The notes under the pieces: generated by a model
The model's database searches: none
What the model saw: only the letters and a program-made list of their open reading frames with translations
Told to the model about the DNA's origin: nothing
Shown: positions 18,320 through 29,640 of the stretch, in pieces
How positions within the stretch are numbered: position 1 is the first letter of the stretch
Layout of the letters: each line of letters starts with the position of its first letter
DNA from: Mikania micrantha
Taxonomy: Eukaryota > Streptophyta > Magnoliopsida > Asterales > Asteraceae
Length of the DNA stretch: 64,000 nucleotides
Assembly: GCA_009363875.1 (NCBI GenBank)
Contig: CM018691.1
Coordinates: 37,859,446-37,923,445 of the forward strand
Direction: 5' to 3'
Made by a program: the position numbers and the translations under genes

Positions 18320-19696
18320 TATCGCAACAGACTTCATAAATTAATTGTTTTAATCTTTACTTAGCCAGATTCCCTATTTCTTACTATAGCCGAAGCAAGC
18401 TTCCCAATTGATCACAAATTCGAACCCGATTAATCCTAAAACCATAGGGTTTCTATTCTAATCATCCAACCGACTCTAGTAATGGTTTTAATTCGAAATA
18501 TTAAACATCATAATCCCATAAAACTGATCTTAACATGTTCGAACTTGAGTTCTCAATCCCCAACTCAAATTCGTTCGATTAGCTAATGTTAATTTGCAAA
18601 ATCATAGGGTTTTTAATGAAACCATGATTTTGAAACTATCTGTGCTCTTTAATTCAAATAACGAATTCGTTTGATTCGAAATCCCCAAGACTTTTTATTA
18701 CATAAACCCTAATAATCAAATTCATTGAATTCGTTTTGTTTTTGAGTAACTAACAGTGGGTTTCTATTAAAATGATTCCCACGAATCCTTCTGAAATGCA
18801 TAATTTGATTTTCGAATTCAATCTCCTCAAAAACCCCAAACCGTCGTGATGCATAAACCCTAGAACTAGAATTCATACAATTCGTTGTTACCTAATGAAA
18901 TTAGCATATTAATTAGCATAATCGGAGTTTTCTGAAACTGACCATGCACAATAATTTGATTCTTAAACTCATTTGATCAAAAACCCCCAAAACCGACTTT
19001 GTTAAGAACCCTAGAACTCGGACCCTTATAATTCGAGATACTTAGATGAAATTAGGTTAGGGATATTCTTATTCGGTGGTTTCAGAAGATGTAGAAATGA
19101 AAACTTACGTGATTTGATAGCCAATTGAAAGAGATTGACTTCTAGGTTGGATTTCGGTCACCTCACGATTGAATCTTCTAGCCCGGACTTCTACGATTGA
19201 ATTGTCTTGTGATAATTACTCTAAAAGTGCCGATTGGAAGTTCTTAAACTTCAATTGTGGGAGTTGAAACCGATTTATACAAATTTTAGAGTTGAGGGCT
19301 ACGGTTTCAAGTTCTTGTGACCTTTTGAGTTCAATTCGACATTACTGTGTAATATAACCGTTAATCATTAATGATAATCATCAATATGATGATTAAGAAT
19401 GTTTAATGATCAGTTACAAGTCGATTTGTGAGAAATTTCGGATTTAATTGATAATCCCATGCGAATTTTGACTTCTAAGGTCAAACTTGAACCTTTAAAT
19501 CAATTACAAGTCTTAATTTTGTAATTAGAGCATATTAAGACTGATTTCTACTAATTCCAATCCTTTAGGTATTATTTAGCTCAATTGCATAACAATTCGG
19601 TTAACAAAGTTGAGCCGAAAATCCCGAATTGTCACTAATTGGGTCCTTTAACTCCTTGTTGGGCTAAATTAACCCAATTGGGCTTCTCAAATACAA

Positions 19697-19830
19697 TTGG
19701 GCCTCATTGGGCCTTCCTTGGCCTTATTGGGCCTTCCCTGCGCCTACTTTGTTTTCGTTGGGCCTCACTTGACCCTATTGGGCCTTACTGAGCCTCCCTT
19801 GGCTTATTGGGCCTACATTGGCTCTATTGG
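19697..19830 (-). repeat. GGCCCAAT-type tandem array in U3
   Basis: Around ten degenerate 12-18 bp units containing GGCCCA (TGGGCC on the + strand). These match the plant site II core TGGGCY bound by TCP factors. They lie 60-190 bp into the LTR, upstream of the TATA candidate. The copy in the other LTR is at 28744-28877. Confidence 0.7.
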
Positions 19831-19888
19831 GCCTGTGATCTCACCATCTTCAGTTAACAAGGTTAATCCGAAAAGTCGGATTGTCACA

Positions 19889-20408
19889 TCACCCCCTTGT
19901 TGAAGGAATTTTCGTCCCGAAAATTAGTAAGTGTTAGGAGTAGTTAGGAAACTACTTACGAGTTCAGATTGTGCGTGTTAGTGTGATTTGATCATTCTGT
20001 GTGCTTGTGTGTACTCACACACAAAGTCTAATGCTTGCAACATCACAACTCAAATGTGATCGTTCAATGTGACTGTTTGCGTGTACACTAGTTAGTTCAC
20101 CTAACTGTGACTGTTTGTGTTTGATCATACTGTGTTGTGTAACCTCACACATAGTGAGTGTCTATAACTGTTTGTACTATGCAACCACGCACATAGCAAA
20201 ATGTGTGTAACCAATCATGTATATACTACCATAACATGTAACATATGAAATGTAGCACATAAAATATATAGAATGTAATGTAGCACAAATGTTTGTAACA
20301 AAATCAATTGAATAAATAAAATGTTTGTGCTTACAGTTTGAAATTTTGCAGTGTTGATGTGTGAAGCATCACGTCATCCCCTTGTTGAAGGAAATTTCGT
20401 CCCGAAAT
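19889..20408 (-). other. Gypsy-2 3' untranslated region with duplicated PPT segment
   Basis: The polypurine tract CAAGGGGG with its flank (19890-19924) recurs, nearly identical, at 20375-20409 just after the gag-pol stop. About 450 bp of TGTG/CACA-rich imperfect palindromes lies between. Only the copy next to the LTR is in the position of a working PPT. Confidence 0.7.
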
Positions 20409-23400
20409 TTAACGTGCGCTCTCAGTGTTAGCAGTAGCTGTTTTGAATAGATGAGGATATTTCTTCATCATTTGGTCTTCCCGTTCCCATGTGAATTCAG
20501 GACCACGTCTTGAATTCCATCGAACTTTGACTATCGGAATCTTGCTTTGCTTCAGTTGTTTGACCTCTCGGTCCATGATTTTTGCTGGTTCCTCAATGAA
20601 TCGTAACTGTTCATCCACTTGTATTTCTTCCAACGGTACAATCAATGTCTCATCAGAAAGACATTTCTTTAAGTTTGATACGTGAAAAACATCATGAACT
20701 CCACTGAGTTCATCCGGTAACTTGAGTTGATACGCCACCGGACCAATCCTTTTCAGGATTTCAAAAGGTCCTACATAGCGTGGACTAAGCTTTCCGCGCT
20801 TGCCGAATCGTATCACACCTTTCCAAGGTGATACTTTTAGAAGAACTCGGTCTCCTACTTGAAATTCCAACGGTTTACGACGTTTGTCAGCATAGCTCTT
20901 CTGTCGATCCCGGGCCGCTGCCATACGGTTCCGGATTTGAACTATCTTCTCTGTCGTCTCGTGCACCAGTTCAGGACCTGTAATCTGACTGTCACCAATT
21001 TCAGCCCAGCAAACTGGTGAACGACATTTGCGACCATACAAAGCTTCAAACGGTGCTGCTTGAATACTTGTATGATAACTATTGTTGTAAGAGAATTCCA
21101 CTAACGGTAAGTGATTCTCCCAGCTATCACCAAAATCAATTACACAAGCTCGTAACATATCCTCGAGCGTTTGAATCGTATGTTCACTTTGACCGTCGGT
21201 TTGTGGATGATAGGCGGTACTCATATCCAAGCGAGTCCCCAATGACTTATGAAGTGATTTCCAAAAGTTGGAAGTAAATCGGGCATCCCGATCTGATATG
21301 ATAGAGATTGGCACGCCATGCCGTGCTACCACTTCCTTAATGTAAATGCGAGTCAGTTTCTCCATCTTATCAGTTTCCTTGATTGCTAAGAAATGTGCAG
21401 ATTTCGTTAACCGATCGACAATTACCCATATCGTATCACAACCACTCGGTGTACGGGGTGACTTAGTAATGAAGTCCATCGAAATCTGTTCCCATTTCCA
21501 CATCGGTATCTCTGGTTGTTGCAGTAAACCAGATGGCTTCTGATATTCAACTTTGACTTTCGAACACGTCAAACATTTGCTAACGTACTTAGCAATATCA
21601 GCTTTCATGTGAGGCCACCAATACAGTGCCTTCAAATCATGATACATCTTGTCTGATCCTGGATGGACTGAATACATGGACTTGTGTGCTTCATCCATCA
21701 CGAGTTCCCTTAAACCTCCATACAAAGGTATCCACAGTCGATCAATGAAATAACGAATTCCATCAGACTTGACATCCAACTGTGTTTCCATTCCCCGTAA
21801 AGATTCCTGTACCAAGTTTTCCTTTTTCAAAGCTTCAATCTGAGCACTGCGTACCTTGTCAGGTAAGTTAGTATGTATTGTCATCATAAGTGCACGAACC
21901 CGTCTTGTTCCTGTTGTGTCTTTTCTGCTCAGAGCGTCAGCTACTACATTAGCTTTTCCCGGGTGATATTTAATCGCGCATTCGTAGTCGTTCAACAACT
22001 CAACCCATCGTCGTTGTCTCATATTAAGCTCCTTCTGATCAAAGATATGTTGCAAACTCTTATGATCAGTGTAAATAGTACACTTAGTTCCATACAAGTA
22101 ATGCCTCCAAATCTTCAAAGCAAAAACCACTGCTCCTAACTCCAAGTCATGAGTAGTGTAATTCTTTTCGTGTGGTCGTAGTTGTCTGGAAGCATAAGCA
22201 ATCACTTTATCACGTTGCATCAACACACATCCCAAACCCTGTGCAGATGCATCACAATACACCACGAAGTCTTCCGTCCCTTCCGGTAAGGACAGAATCG
22301 GTGCACTGCAGAGTTTCTGTTTCAATAACTGAAATGCAGCTTCCTGTTTATCCGTCCAGTTATACTTTGTTCCCTTATGCGTAAGAGCTGTAAGTGGTTG
22401 AGCGATCTTTGAGAAACCTTCAATGAATCGTCGATAATAACCCGCCAAACCAAGGAATTGTCGTACCTCGGTAGGGGTCTTGGGTGCTTCCCAATTCTTA
22501 ATCGCTTCAATCTTCGCTGGATCAACATGTATACCCTTTTCATTAACTATATGCCCCCAGAATTGTACTTCTCGCATCCAGAAATCACATTTCGAGAACT
22601 TAGCATACAGTTGTTCCTGTTTCAATAGCTCTAGCAGTAATCGAAGATGTTCAGCGTGTTCCTCCTCAGACTGTGAATAGATGAGAATGTCATCAATGAA
22701 AACAATGACAAATTTATCAAGATAAGGTTTACAAACACGATTCATGAGATCCATCAATACAGCTGGAGCGTTTGTCAACCCAAATGGCATGACCAAGAAC
22801 TCATAATGGCCATAGCGTGTTTTGAATGCTGTCTTCGGGATATCCTCCTCCTGGACTCTTAGTTGATGATAACCAGACCTGAGATCAATCTTCGAGTAGT
22901 AACTTGAACCTTGCAACTGATCGAACAGATCGTCGATCCTGGGTAACGGATACCGGTTCTTGATAGTAACCTTGTTCAATTCCCGGTAATCGATACACAT
23001 ACGGAAAGTCCCGTCCTTCTTCTTAACAAACAAAACTGGAGCTCCCCACGGTGAAAAACTAGGTCGTATGAAACCCTTATCCAACAACTCTTGCAATTGT
23101 GTAGATAACTCTTGCATCTCTGACGGTGCAAGTCGATAAGGCGCCCTAGCTATCGGTGCTGCATCTGGTGTAAGGTTGATTCGGAATTCCACCTGTCTGA
23201 TAGGCGGTAATCCCGGTAAGTCTTCTGGAAACACCTCCGTAAATTCACAAACTACAGGTATATCTTCAATCTTCTTCTCAGCTACTGGCTTTTCAGTTAT
23301 AAGTGCTATAACTGCCGTATGACCTTTCCGCAGACATTTGTGTGCCTTCATACAAGATATGAGACGCAGTGGCGTACTGCTCTTCTGGCCTTGTACATAC

Positions 23401-24978
23401 AATGTCTCTCCGTGCGGAAGAGGTATGCGAACAATCTTTTCATGGCATACAATTTCAGCCTGGTTTTTAGACAACCAGTCCATGCCAATAACTACATCAA
23501 AACTGCCTAAGGCAATAGGCATAAGATCAATCTCTAATGTTTGACCCATCAAATCAAGGATACATCCCTTAAAAATACTTTCCACTACAATCAACTTACC
23601 ATCAGCTAATTCCACAGTGTATGGACTATTTAAGGCAGTGGGACTAACATTTAGCAACTTAACAAGTGAACTAGATACAAAACTCCGCTCGGCACCAGTG
23701 TCAAATAACATAGAGGCATAGTGATTATTTAAGAGGAACGTACCCGTAACGATGTTGGGATCCTCCCGTGCCTGACGTCCTCCAATCACAAACGCCCTGC
23801 CTCTAGCACCATTGTTGTTGTTATTATTGTTGTTGTTGGTGCCATTACCATTACCATTGCCGTTGCCGTTGCTTGTTGCATTATTATTCTCCCCACTTTT
23901 CTTGAGTTGTGGGCAATCCTTCTTGAAGTGTCCCATCTTGCCACACTCATAACAACCCTTCTGTGCGTTGTTCTGGTTATTATTCTGGTTGTTGTGGTTG
24001 TTCTGTAGCTCCCCGCGACAATCCTTAGCCGCATGTCCAATCTTGCCACACCTCTGGCACTTAGCTCTATCACTCTGATTACCTGCATGATGATACCCAC
24101 ACCTGTTGCACTTGGGGTGTTTGCCAATATAACCCCCCGATGATGACGATTGCTGACCACTGCTTGAATTATGATAAGACTTGTTTGAGTCTTGCCTCCG
24201 GTTTTGCTGATATGATTGTTGGTTGTGACTCTTTGAGTTGTTACCTTCCCACTTTCTTTTATGATCTCCCACCTTGGTAGCAGATGTTCGTTTAGGCAGA
24301 GTCCCCTGTAACACTGCCTGGTCAGTAAGCTGATGCGCTAAACGAACAGCTTGTTGAATGGTGGTGGGATTTGCTGAAGTAACCAACCCCTGAATCTGAG
24401 GCACTAGTCCTCCAATGTATCTTTCAATTCATTTGCTAGCAGGAGTAGCCATGTGTGGTAGAAGTCTGGCCAACTCATGTGACCTGGTTGTGTACTCTTC
24501 AATATTTGACCCCTCCATCTTGAGGTGCCAATATTCCTCCTCCAACTTCTGCATTTCACTGCGAGGACAATACTCCTCTTGCAGTAAAGTTTTGAAGTTG
24601 TTCCATGTCAAGGCATTTGCCTCACCCAACCCCAGAGTCTGAACATTTGAGTTCCACCAGGTTAATGCTGGACCCTCCAATGTTCCCGTTGCAAACTTCA
24701 CTTTGCTCTCGTCAGGGCAGTTGCACATTTCAAACACAGACTCCGCCTTTTCAATCCACCGAAGGAGTCCTATGGCCCCTTCCGACCCTTTGAAATTGTG
24801 TGATTTACAGTCCAAGAACATCTTGAACGTGCATAACTGTGGGTTAACCAGTCCCCCTGCTGGACCCTGTGGCCCTGTGTTGTGTGTCTGCGCATATTGT
24901 GCGATTGCCTCTGCAACTCTGTTGTTAATTAGCTCATTGAGCTCAGCGACTGTCATATGAACGTTTCCCTCAGCCATT
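20409..24978 (-). CDS. gag-pol: Gypsy-2 gag-pol polyprotein (one in-frame TGA)
   Basis: Minus strand, start ATG at 24978-24976 (Met-Ala-Glu-Gly). A gag domain runs about 24860-24300. A TGA at 24429-24427 sits where a CGA arginine codon would be one C-to-T change away. Beyond it the frame is open for 1331 codons. Two CX2CX4HX4C knuckles lie at about 24059-24018 and 23954-23913, then an Asn/Gly-rich linker. Protease Asp-Thr-Gly is at 23702-23694. The RT motif Phe-Ile-Asp-Asp is at 22701-22690, and RNase H lies at about 22270-21930. The integrase zinc site is at about 21660-21560, and its first catalytic Asp at 21476-21474. A C-terminal chromodomain-like segment lies at about 20550-20430. If read through or repaired by recombination it would be autonomous. 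TAA is at 20411-20409. Confidence 0.93.
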
Positions 24979-25220
24979 AGTTTCCTATTTACAAGAAGTG
25001 TTAGCATGCTTGCAAAGTCTAATGTAACATGTGTAAGTAAAACAACAAACACAACATATAATATAAATCAACACAACTGTTGGGATTAAATAATAGTTCT
25101 TTAATAGATAAAGATTTGATTTGAGTACAATACTTTTGAAATAAAACATAAGTTTTCAAACTACTAATGTAGGAACACAACCCGTTCCTAATAAGTTTAA
25201 ACAAAACAAACAAAGAAAAG

Positions 25221-25919
25221 TCAATCATCCTCAACCGTGGATTCAGGATCGGAATCAACAACTGGTGCTGGTTCCTCCCCTTCTTCCTCTCCATTCTCTT
25301 CATCCTCCTCTTCATTGTCTGATGCTACTAAATCCTCCAAGGCTTCTATTCTGCCCTCCAAGATCTCAGCTCGGTTCTCTGAAGCTTCAAGACGATCAAT
25401 CAAGTTAATCATCTCATTCCGCATATCATGAACCAGATGGGCAAGTTCCTCTTGCCTCTCATTAGCATCCCATTGTTCCTGAGAGTGTTGTGCGATCCTA
25501 TCTTCTGCCTCGTACAAATCCTCGCGCAGTTTGGCGATCTCCTCAGCGTCCGTCCTTTGCCTCTTAGGCTCAGGAGCACCTAGTACTGGTGGTGGATGTG
25601 TAGAAGGTCCCTCAGCAGGGATCTGCTGAGTGCCCTCCTCTGACTCCTCCTCCGGATCCTCATCCGGTTCCTCATCTGGATCCTCCTCTGGATCCTCGTC
25701 GGGGTCCTCATCTGGATCCTCCTCTGGATCCTCGTCGGGGTCTTCCTCCGGATCCTCCTCCGGATCCTCGTCTGGATCCTCCTCCGGATCTGAGTCATCC
25801 ATCTCATATGGTGGAGGTGATGGAATAGGTGGTGGTGGTGATGACGGTGGTGCTGGAACTATCGGTTCCTCGTCCTCAAAATCATCAATATAAATGTAAG
25901 GTACTGATGATGATGCCAT
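25221..25919 (-). CDS. Acidic-repeat coiled-coil ORF between PBS and gag of gypsy-2
   Basis: I do not recognise this protein. On the minus strand the likely start is ATG 25919-25917 (Met-Ala-Ser-Ser-Ser); an upstream in-frame Met at 25976 is less likely. It gives about 232 residues. In order: a short N-terminal segment with acidic patch, a Pro-rich stretch, about fourteen Asp-Pro-Glu-Glu-type acidic repeats, a basic Pro-Lys-Arg-Gln-Arg patch like a nuclear signal, a heptad-rich coiled coil (about 25520-25310), and an acidic Glu/Asp tail. The frame is intact despite lying in a leader. It stands 242 bp upstream of the gag ATG. Extra leader ORFs are not part of the standard chromovirus plan. It could be a gag-accessory or chromatin-directed protein, or a fortuitous ORF over a minisatellite; the coiled coil argues for the former. 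Confidence 0.6.
   Translation of the reverse strand: MASSSVPYIYIDDFEDEEPIVPAPPSSPPPPIPSPPPYEMDDSDPEEDPDEDPEEDPEEDPDEDPEEDPDEDPDEDPEEDPDEEPDEDPEEESEEGTQQIPAEGPSTHPPPVLGAPEPKRQRTDAEEIAKLREDLYEAEDRIAQHSQEQWDANERQEELAHLVHDMRNEMINLIDRLEASENRAEILEGRIEALEDLVASDNEEEDEENGEEEGEEPAPVVDSDPESTVEDD
25645..25800 (-). repeat. GATCC-containing minisatellite encoding acidic repeats
   Basis: Tandem 12-15 bp units of the GGATCCTCCTC type (+ strand) with point variants, preserving the reading frame of the acidic ORF. The opposite strand is also open (Ser-Gly repeats), which I treat as a shadow. Confidence 0.8.
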
Positions 25920-26081
25920 GCCTGTTACATAATACCATTTGTAAGTGCAGTGCCATGGAATGTGTAAACAAGTCAATTACATAATGTCATATGTAATTTC
26001 TAAGCAATGTGTGTAAACATATGTGTCTAATATCTAACAGTCATAGTCTAAGCCTACAAATGCAAACCTAGTTCGCTATAA

Positions 26082-26099
26082 CCAATGGCTCTGATACCA
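26082..26099 (-). other. Gypsy-2 primer-binding site
   Basis: Minus strand TGGTATCAGAGCCATTGG starts three bases inside the 5' LTR. It matches the 3' end of plant initiator Met tRNA, the usual primer. Confidence 0.9.
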
Positions 26100-26102
26100 A
26101 AC

Positions 26103-28935
26103 TGTCACACCCCCAATTTCCAACTAACGGAATCATACCGTTTGGGAACGTGACAAACCAGGATCTCAGATCATTAGACATAACGAAGACCTCTATATGA
26201 ATTTCAAATCATACTTTAGTCTTAAAAACATAACATCAGAGTTTTCAAAAAATTGCGGAAGCGTTTAAAAACCAATAACAGTTGTAATATGTCAATTACA
26301 AAACAAAATCTTCAAATGTTCAAATTCAAATATCCAAAATGTTTAAAATGCATGCGACTCTATCTCCTGGTCCATGCCAGTCTTTATTGCGCTCCTTAGC
26401 GTCCTGAGAAAACATGTAAATCAAGTCAACACAATGGTTGGTGCATAACACAGGTTTTAACCATTCACAATGTTTAAAACAACAGTTGAATATCAAGTTT
26501 GTAGATAACATAATCACACATGCACAGTCATGATAGCTAGTCATATAAACTATTTACATAAGTGGTCGACACCGAAGCTGACGAATTGCCATGCTATAGC
26601 ATGTTTTTGCCTTGCCACTATTGTCTAGCACAACAATAGTAAAATTGTGTTTGGTCAGTCAAACACCTGCGTAGATCCCATCTACCAGGTGAGGTTTGTC
26701 AAACCTAATAGATCTATTTCCAACTACCACGCTTTGCGCTACGGCAAACTAAACGGTTCGAGGTGTGTAAGGACTTTCAATTGCTATGTTGTCATATAAT
26801 GTAAACAGCTAACTCATGCAAGTGATATGTATCTAAAAAGAGTTTGTTGCACATGTTTTCTCCCCCGAAACAGTTTAAAATAAGAAAGTGGCCGTGTACG
26901 CACCTTTGATTTTAGCAGAATGATCACACACTAAAAGCTCGTGTAGGAAATCCTCCTACGAAGAATCTGTGTTTAAACAATAACCTAGTGTTATTCGAAA
27001 TATCGTTTTGTGCTTGAAATCACATACGTGTCAACATACGTATGTTATAATGTTAGGAATATGCATACGGGTGTACGCGTGCTTTTGAAATCGTTTAAAT
27101 AAAATCACATACGATTTTATTTAAATAAACGTAATTATACGCGATTCCGTTTTTCGTGATAAAATATAAATTTTATCATTCCAATGTGTTCGTATTCCCG
27201 TTACGGTTCCAACGCAACTCGAACGGGTTAAAACGGAGTTCGTATGCGAAATATATTACAAAAATACTTAAAATGGTATTTTTTCCAAAAACCCGGCCAC
27301 ACCATGGCTCGAACCCGTGACCTCCTGATCACAACACACACGCTCTACCAACTCAGCCCGCTAGGGTATCGCAACAGACTTCATAAATTAATTGTTTTAA
27401 GCTTTACTTAGCCAGATTCCCTATTTCTTACTATAGCCGAAGCAAGCTTCCCAATTGATCACAAATTCGAACCCGATTAATCCTAAAACCATAGGGTTTC
27501 TATTCTAATCATCCAACCGACTCTAGTAATAGTTTTAATTCGAAATATTAAACATCATAATCCCATAAAACTGATCTTAACATGTTCGAACTTGAGTTCT
27601 CAATCCCCAACTCAAATCCGTTCGATTAGCTAATGTTAATTTGCAAAATCATAGGGTTTTTAATGAAACCATGATTTCGAAACTATCTGTGCTCTTTAAT
27701 TCAAATAACGAATTCGTTTGATTCGAAATCCCCAAGACTTTTTATTACATAAACCCTAATAATCAAATTCATTGAATTCGTTTTGTTTTTGAGTAATTAA
27801 CAGTGGGTTTCTATTAAAATGATTCCCACGAATCCTTCTGAAATGCATAATTTGATTTTCGAATTCAATCTCCTCAAAAACCCCAAACCGTCGTGATGCA
27901 TAAACCCTAGAACTAGAATTCATACAATTCGTTGTTACCTAATGAAATTAGCATATTAATTAGCATAATCGGAGTTTTCTGAAACTGACCATGCACAATA
28001 ATTTGATTCTTAAACTCATTTGATCAAAAACCCCCAAAACCGACTTTGTTAAGAACCCTAGAACTCGGACCCTTATAATTCAAGATACTTAGATGAAATT
28101 AGGTTAGGGATATTCTTATTCGGTGGTTTCAGAAGATGTAGAAATGAAAACTTACGTGATTTGATAGCCAATTGAAAGAGATTGACTTCTAGGTTGGATT
28201 TCGGTCACCTCACGATTGAATCTTCTAGCCCGGACTTCTACGATTGAATTGTCTTGTGATAATTACTCTAAAAGTGCCGATTGGAAGTTCTTAAACTTCA
28301 ATTGTGGGAGTTGAAACCGATTTATACAAATTTTAGAGTTGAGGGCTACGGTTTCAAGTTCTTGTGACCTTTTGAGTTCAATTCGACATTACTGTGTAAT
28401 ATAACCGTTAATCATTAATGATAATCATCAATATGATGATTAAGAATGTTTAATGATCAGTTACAAGTCGATTTGTGAGAAATTTCGGATTTAATTGATA
28501 ATCCCATGCGAATTTTGACTTCTAAGGTCAAACTTGAACCTTTAAATCAATTACAAGTCTTAATTTTGTAATTAGAGCATATTAAGACTGATTTCTACTA
28601 ATTCCAATCCTTTAGGTATTATTTAGCTCAATTGCATAACAATTCGGTTAACAAAGTTGAGCCGAAAATCCCGAATTGTCACTAATTGGGTCCTTTAACT
28701 CCTTGTTGGGCTAAATTAACCCAATTGGGCTTCTCAAATACAATTGGGCCTCATTGGGCCTTCCTTGGCCTTATTGGGCCTTCCCTGGGCCTACTTTGTT
28801 TTCATTGGGCCTCACTTGACCCTATTGGGCCTTAGTGAGCCTCCCTTGGCTTATTGGGCCTACATTGGCTCTGTTGGGCCTGTGATCTCACCATCTTCAG
28901 TTAACAAGGTTAATCCGAAAAGTCGGATTGTCACA
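26103..28935 (-). repeat. Gypsy-2 5' LTR (right copy, 2833 bp)
   Basis: Pairs with 17056-19888 without net length change. TATA candidate at 28326-28321, tRNA-like segment at 27301-27366, GGCCCAAT array at 28744-28877. The TSD copy AGGTG follows at 28936-28940. Confidence 0.94.
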
Positions 28936-29010
28936 AGGTGTTTCCATGATCGCGTCTAGTTCATTTTGCTTACTAGCTAGAGCAGCTACGAGTATACTCG
29001 AAGTATCCAT
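28936..29010 (-). pseudogene. gag: Copia-2 gag, 5' end
   Basis: Minus strand ATG at 29010-29008 opens 25 codons (Met-Asp-Thr-Ser-Ser) that run into the target duplication. They continue in the same frame at 17055 once gypsy-2 is ignored. A TGCAGG and a short AT-rich leader precede it. The start looks genuine because the joined frame stays open until a stop near 16880. Confidence 0.65.
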
Positions 29011-29099
29011 TCTTAAGTCAAGGAAACCTGCACACACTTATTAGTAGTCTTTAAAATTTGAAAACTGCCCCTGTTTGAGAATCAAAAGCCCCTCTCGAG

Positions 29100-29640
29100 A
29101 ACACAACCGAAAACTCGAAAACACCTATGATTCTGTTCGAGAACCAAAGTCAAAATTCACAGTCGAGAACCAAAAAGCACAACTCAAGAATCTTATTCGA
29201 GAACAATTCGTCTTCTTGAGAATGAATTCGAGAATTATTTTATCGAATCAAGTCTTAATATTTAATTCGAATTCGAACAAAAATGTTTTTCTCGAAACAA
29301 ACTTGTCAGTGGTCTAAATGTCGTGAATAGTTCAATTCGAGAACAAATCCTTGATAATCTTTGAGCTTCAGAATGGAACTTGAGAACACACTTGAAAACT
29401 TGAGAACACACTTGAAAAATTGAGAACACTTGAAAACTTGAGAACACATGAAAACTTGAGAACACATGAAAACCTGAGAACACTTGAAAACTTGAGAAAC
29501 CTTGAAAACTTGAGAACACACTTGAGAACTTGAGAACACTTATTAAGCAATCTTCCTTTCTCGAGAAACACTAGTATTTGAGAACACAAACTTGAGAACA
29601 CTTATTAAACTTGAGAACACAAACTTGAGAAAACAATTCG
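29100..29640 (-). repeat. Copia-2 leader minisatellite (GTGTTCTCAAG-type units)
   Basis: Degenerate tandem repeats built on + strand CTTGAGAACAC and ACTTGAAAA, densest at 29370-29640. More scattered TTCGAGAAC-like units run out to about 29780. They lie between the PBS and gag of copia-2. Open frames across them in several phases (Phe-Ser-Ser-rich) are products of the repeat and not genes. Confidence 0.75.

Larger units (their letters stand above)
17056..19888 (-). repeat. Gypsy-2 3' LTR (left copy, 2833 bp)
   Basis: On the + strand it runs TGTCACACC to GGATTGTCACA. A minus-strand TATA candidate is at 19279-19274, about 610 bp into the LTR. U3 contains a degenerate tandem array of GGCCCAAT-type units (19697-19830). 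A tRNA-like segment lies at 18254-18319. ORFs inside are short and duplicated in the other LTR, so I do not call genes. Confidence 0.94.
17056..28935 (-). mobile_element. Gypsy-2: Tekay/Del-type chromovirus, full length, minus strand
   Basis: An 11,880-bp element with two LTRs of exactly 2833 bp and perfect TSD AGGTG. The minus-strand order is LTR (26103-28935), PBS (26082-26099), acidic ORF, gag, protease, RT, RNase H, integrase, chromodomain-like end, 3' region with PPT, LTR (17056-19888). Integrase after RNase H marks Ty3/gypsy. A C-terminal chromodomain and long LTRs fit Tekay/Del, and chromodomains steer integration to heterochromatin in this lineage. About twenty LTR differences seen by eye (roughly 0.7%) make it the youngest datable insertion here. 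A single TGA in gag is the only obvious coding defect. Confidence 0.95.

Noticed and set aside
24427..24429. Programmed readthrough of the gypsy-2 gag TGA
   Set aside because: It lies inside the gag domain and not at a gag-pol boundary, and replaces a likely CGA; mutation is simpler.
25630..25893. Plus-strand Ser-Gly repeat protein
   Set aside because: It is the antisense shadow of the acidic minisatellite; the sense frame has non-repeat coiled-coil sequence and the right orientation for the element.
29262..29601. Overlapping Phe-Ser-Ser-rich minus-strand proteins
   Set aside because: Three phases are open through the same tandem repeat, so the frames are by-products of the repeat.
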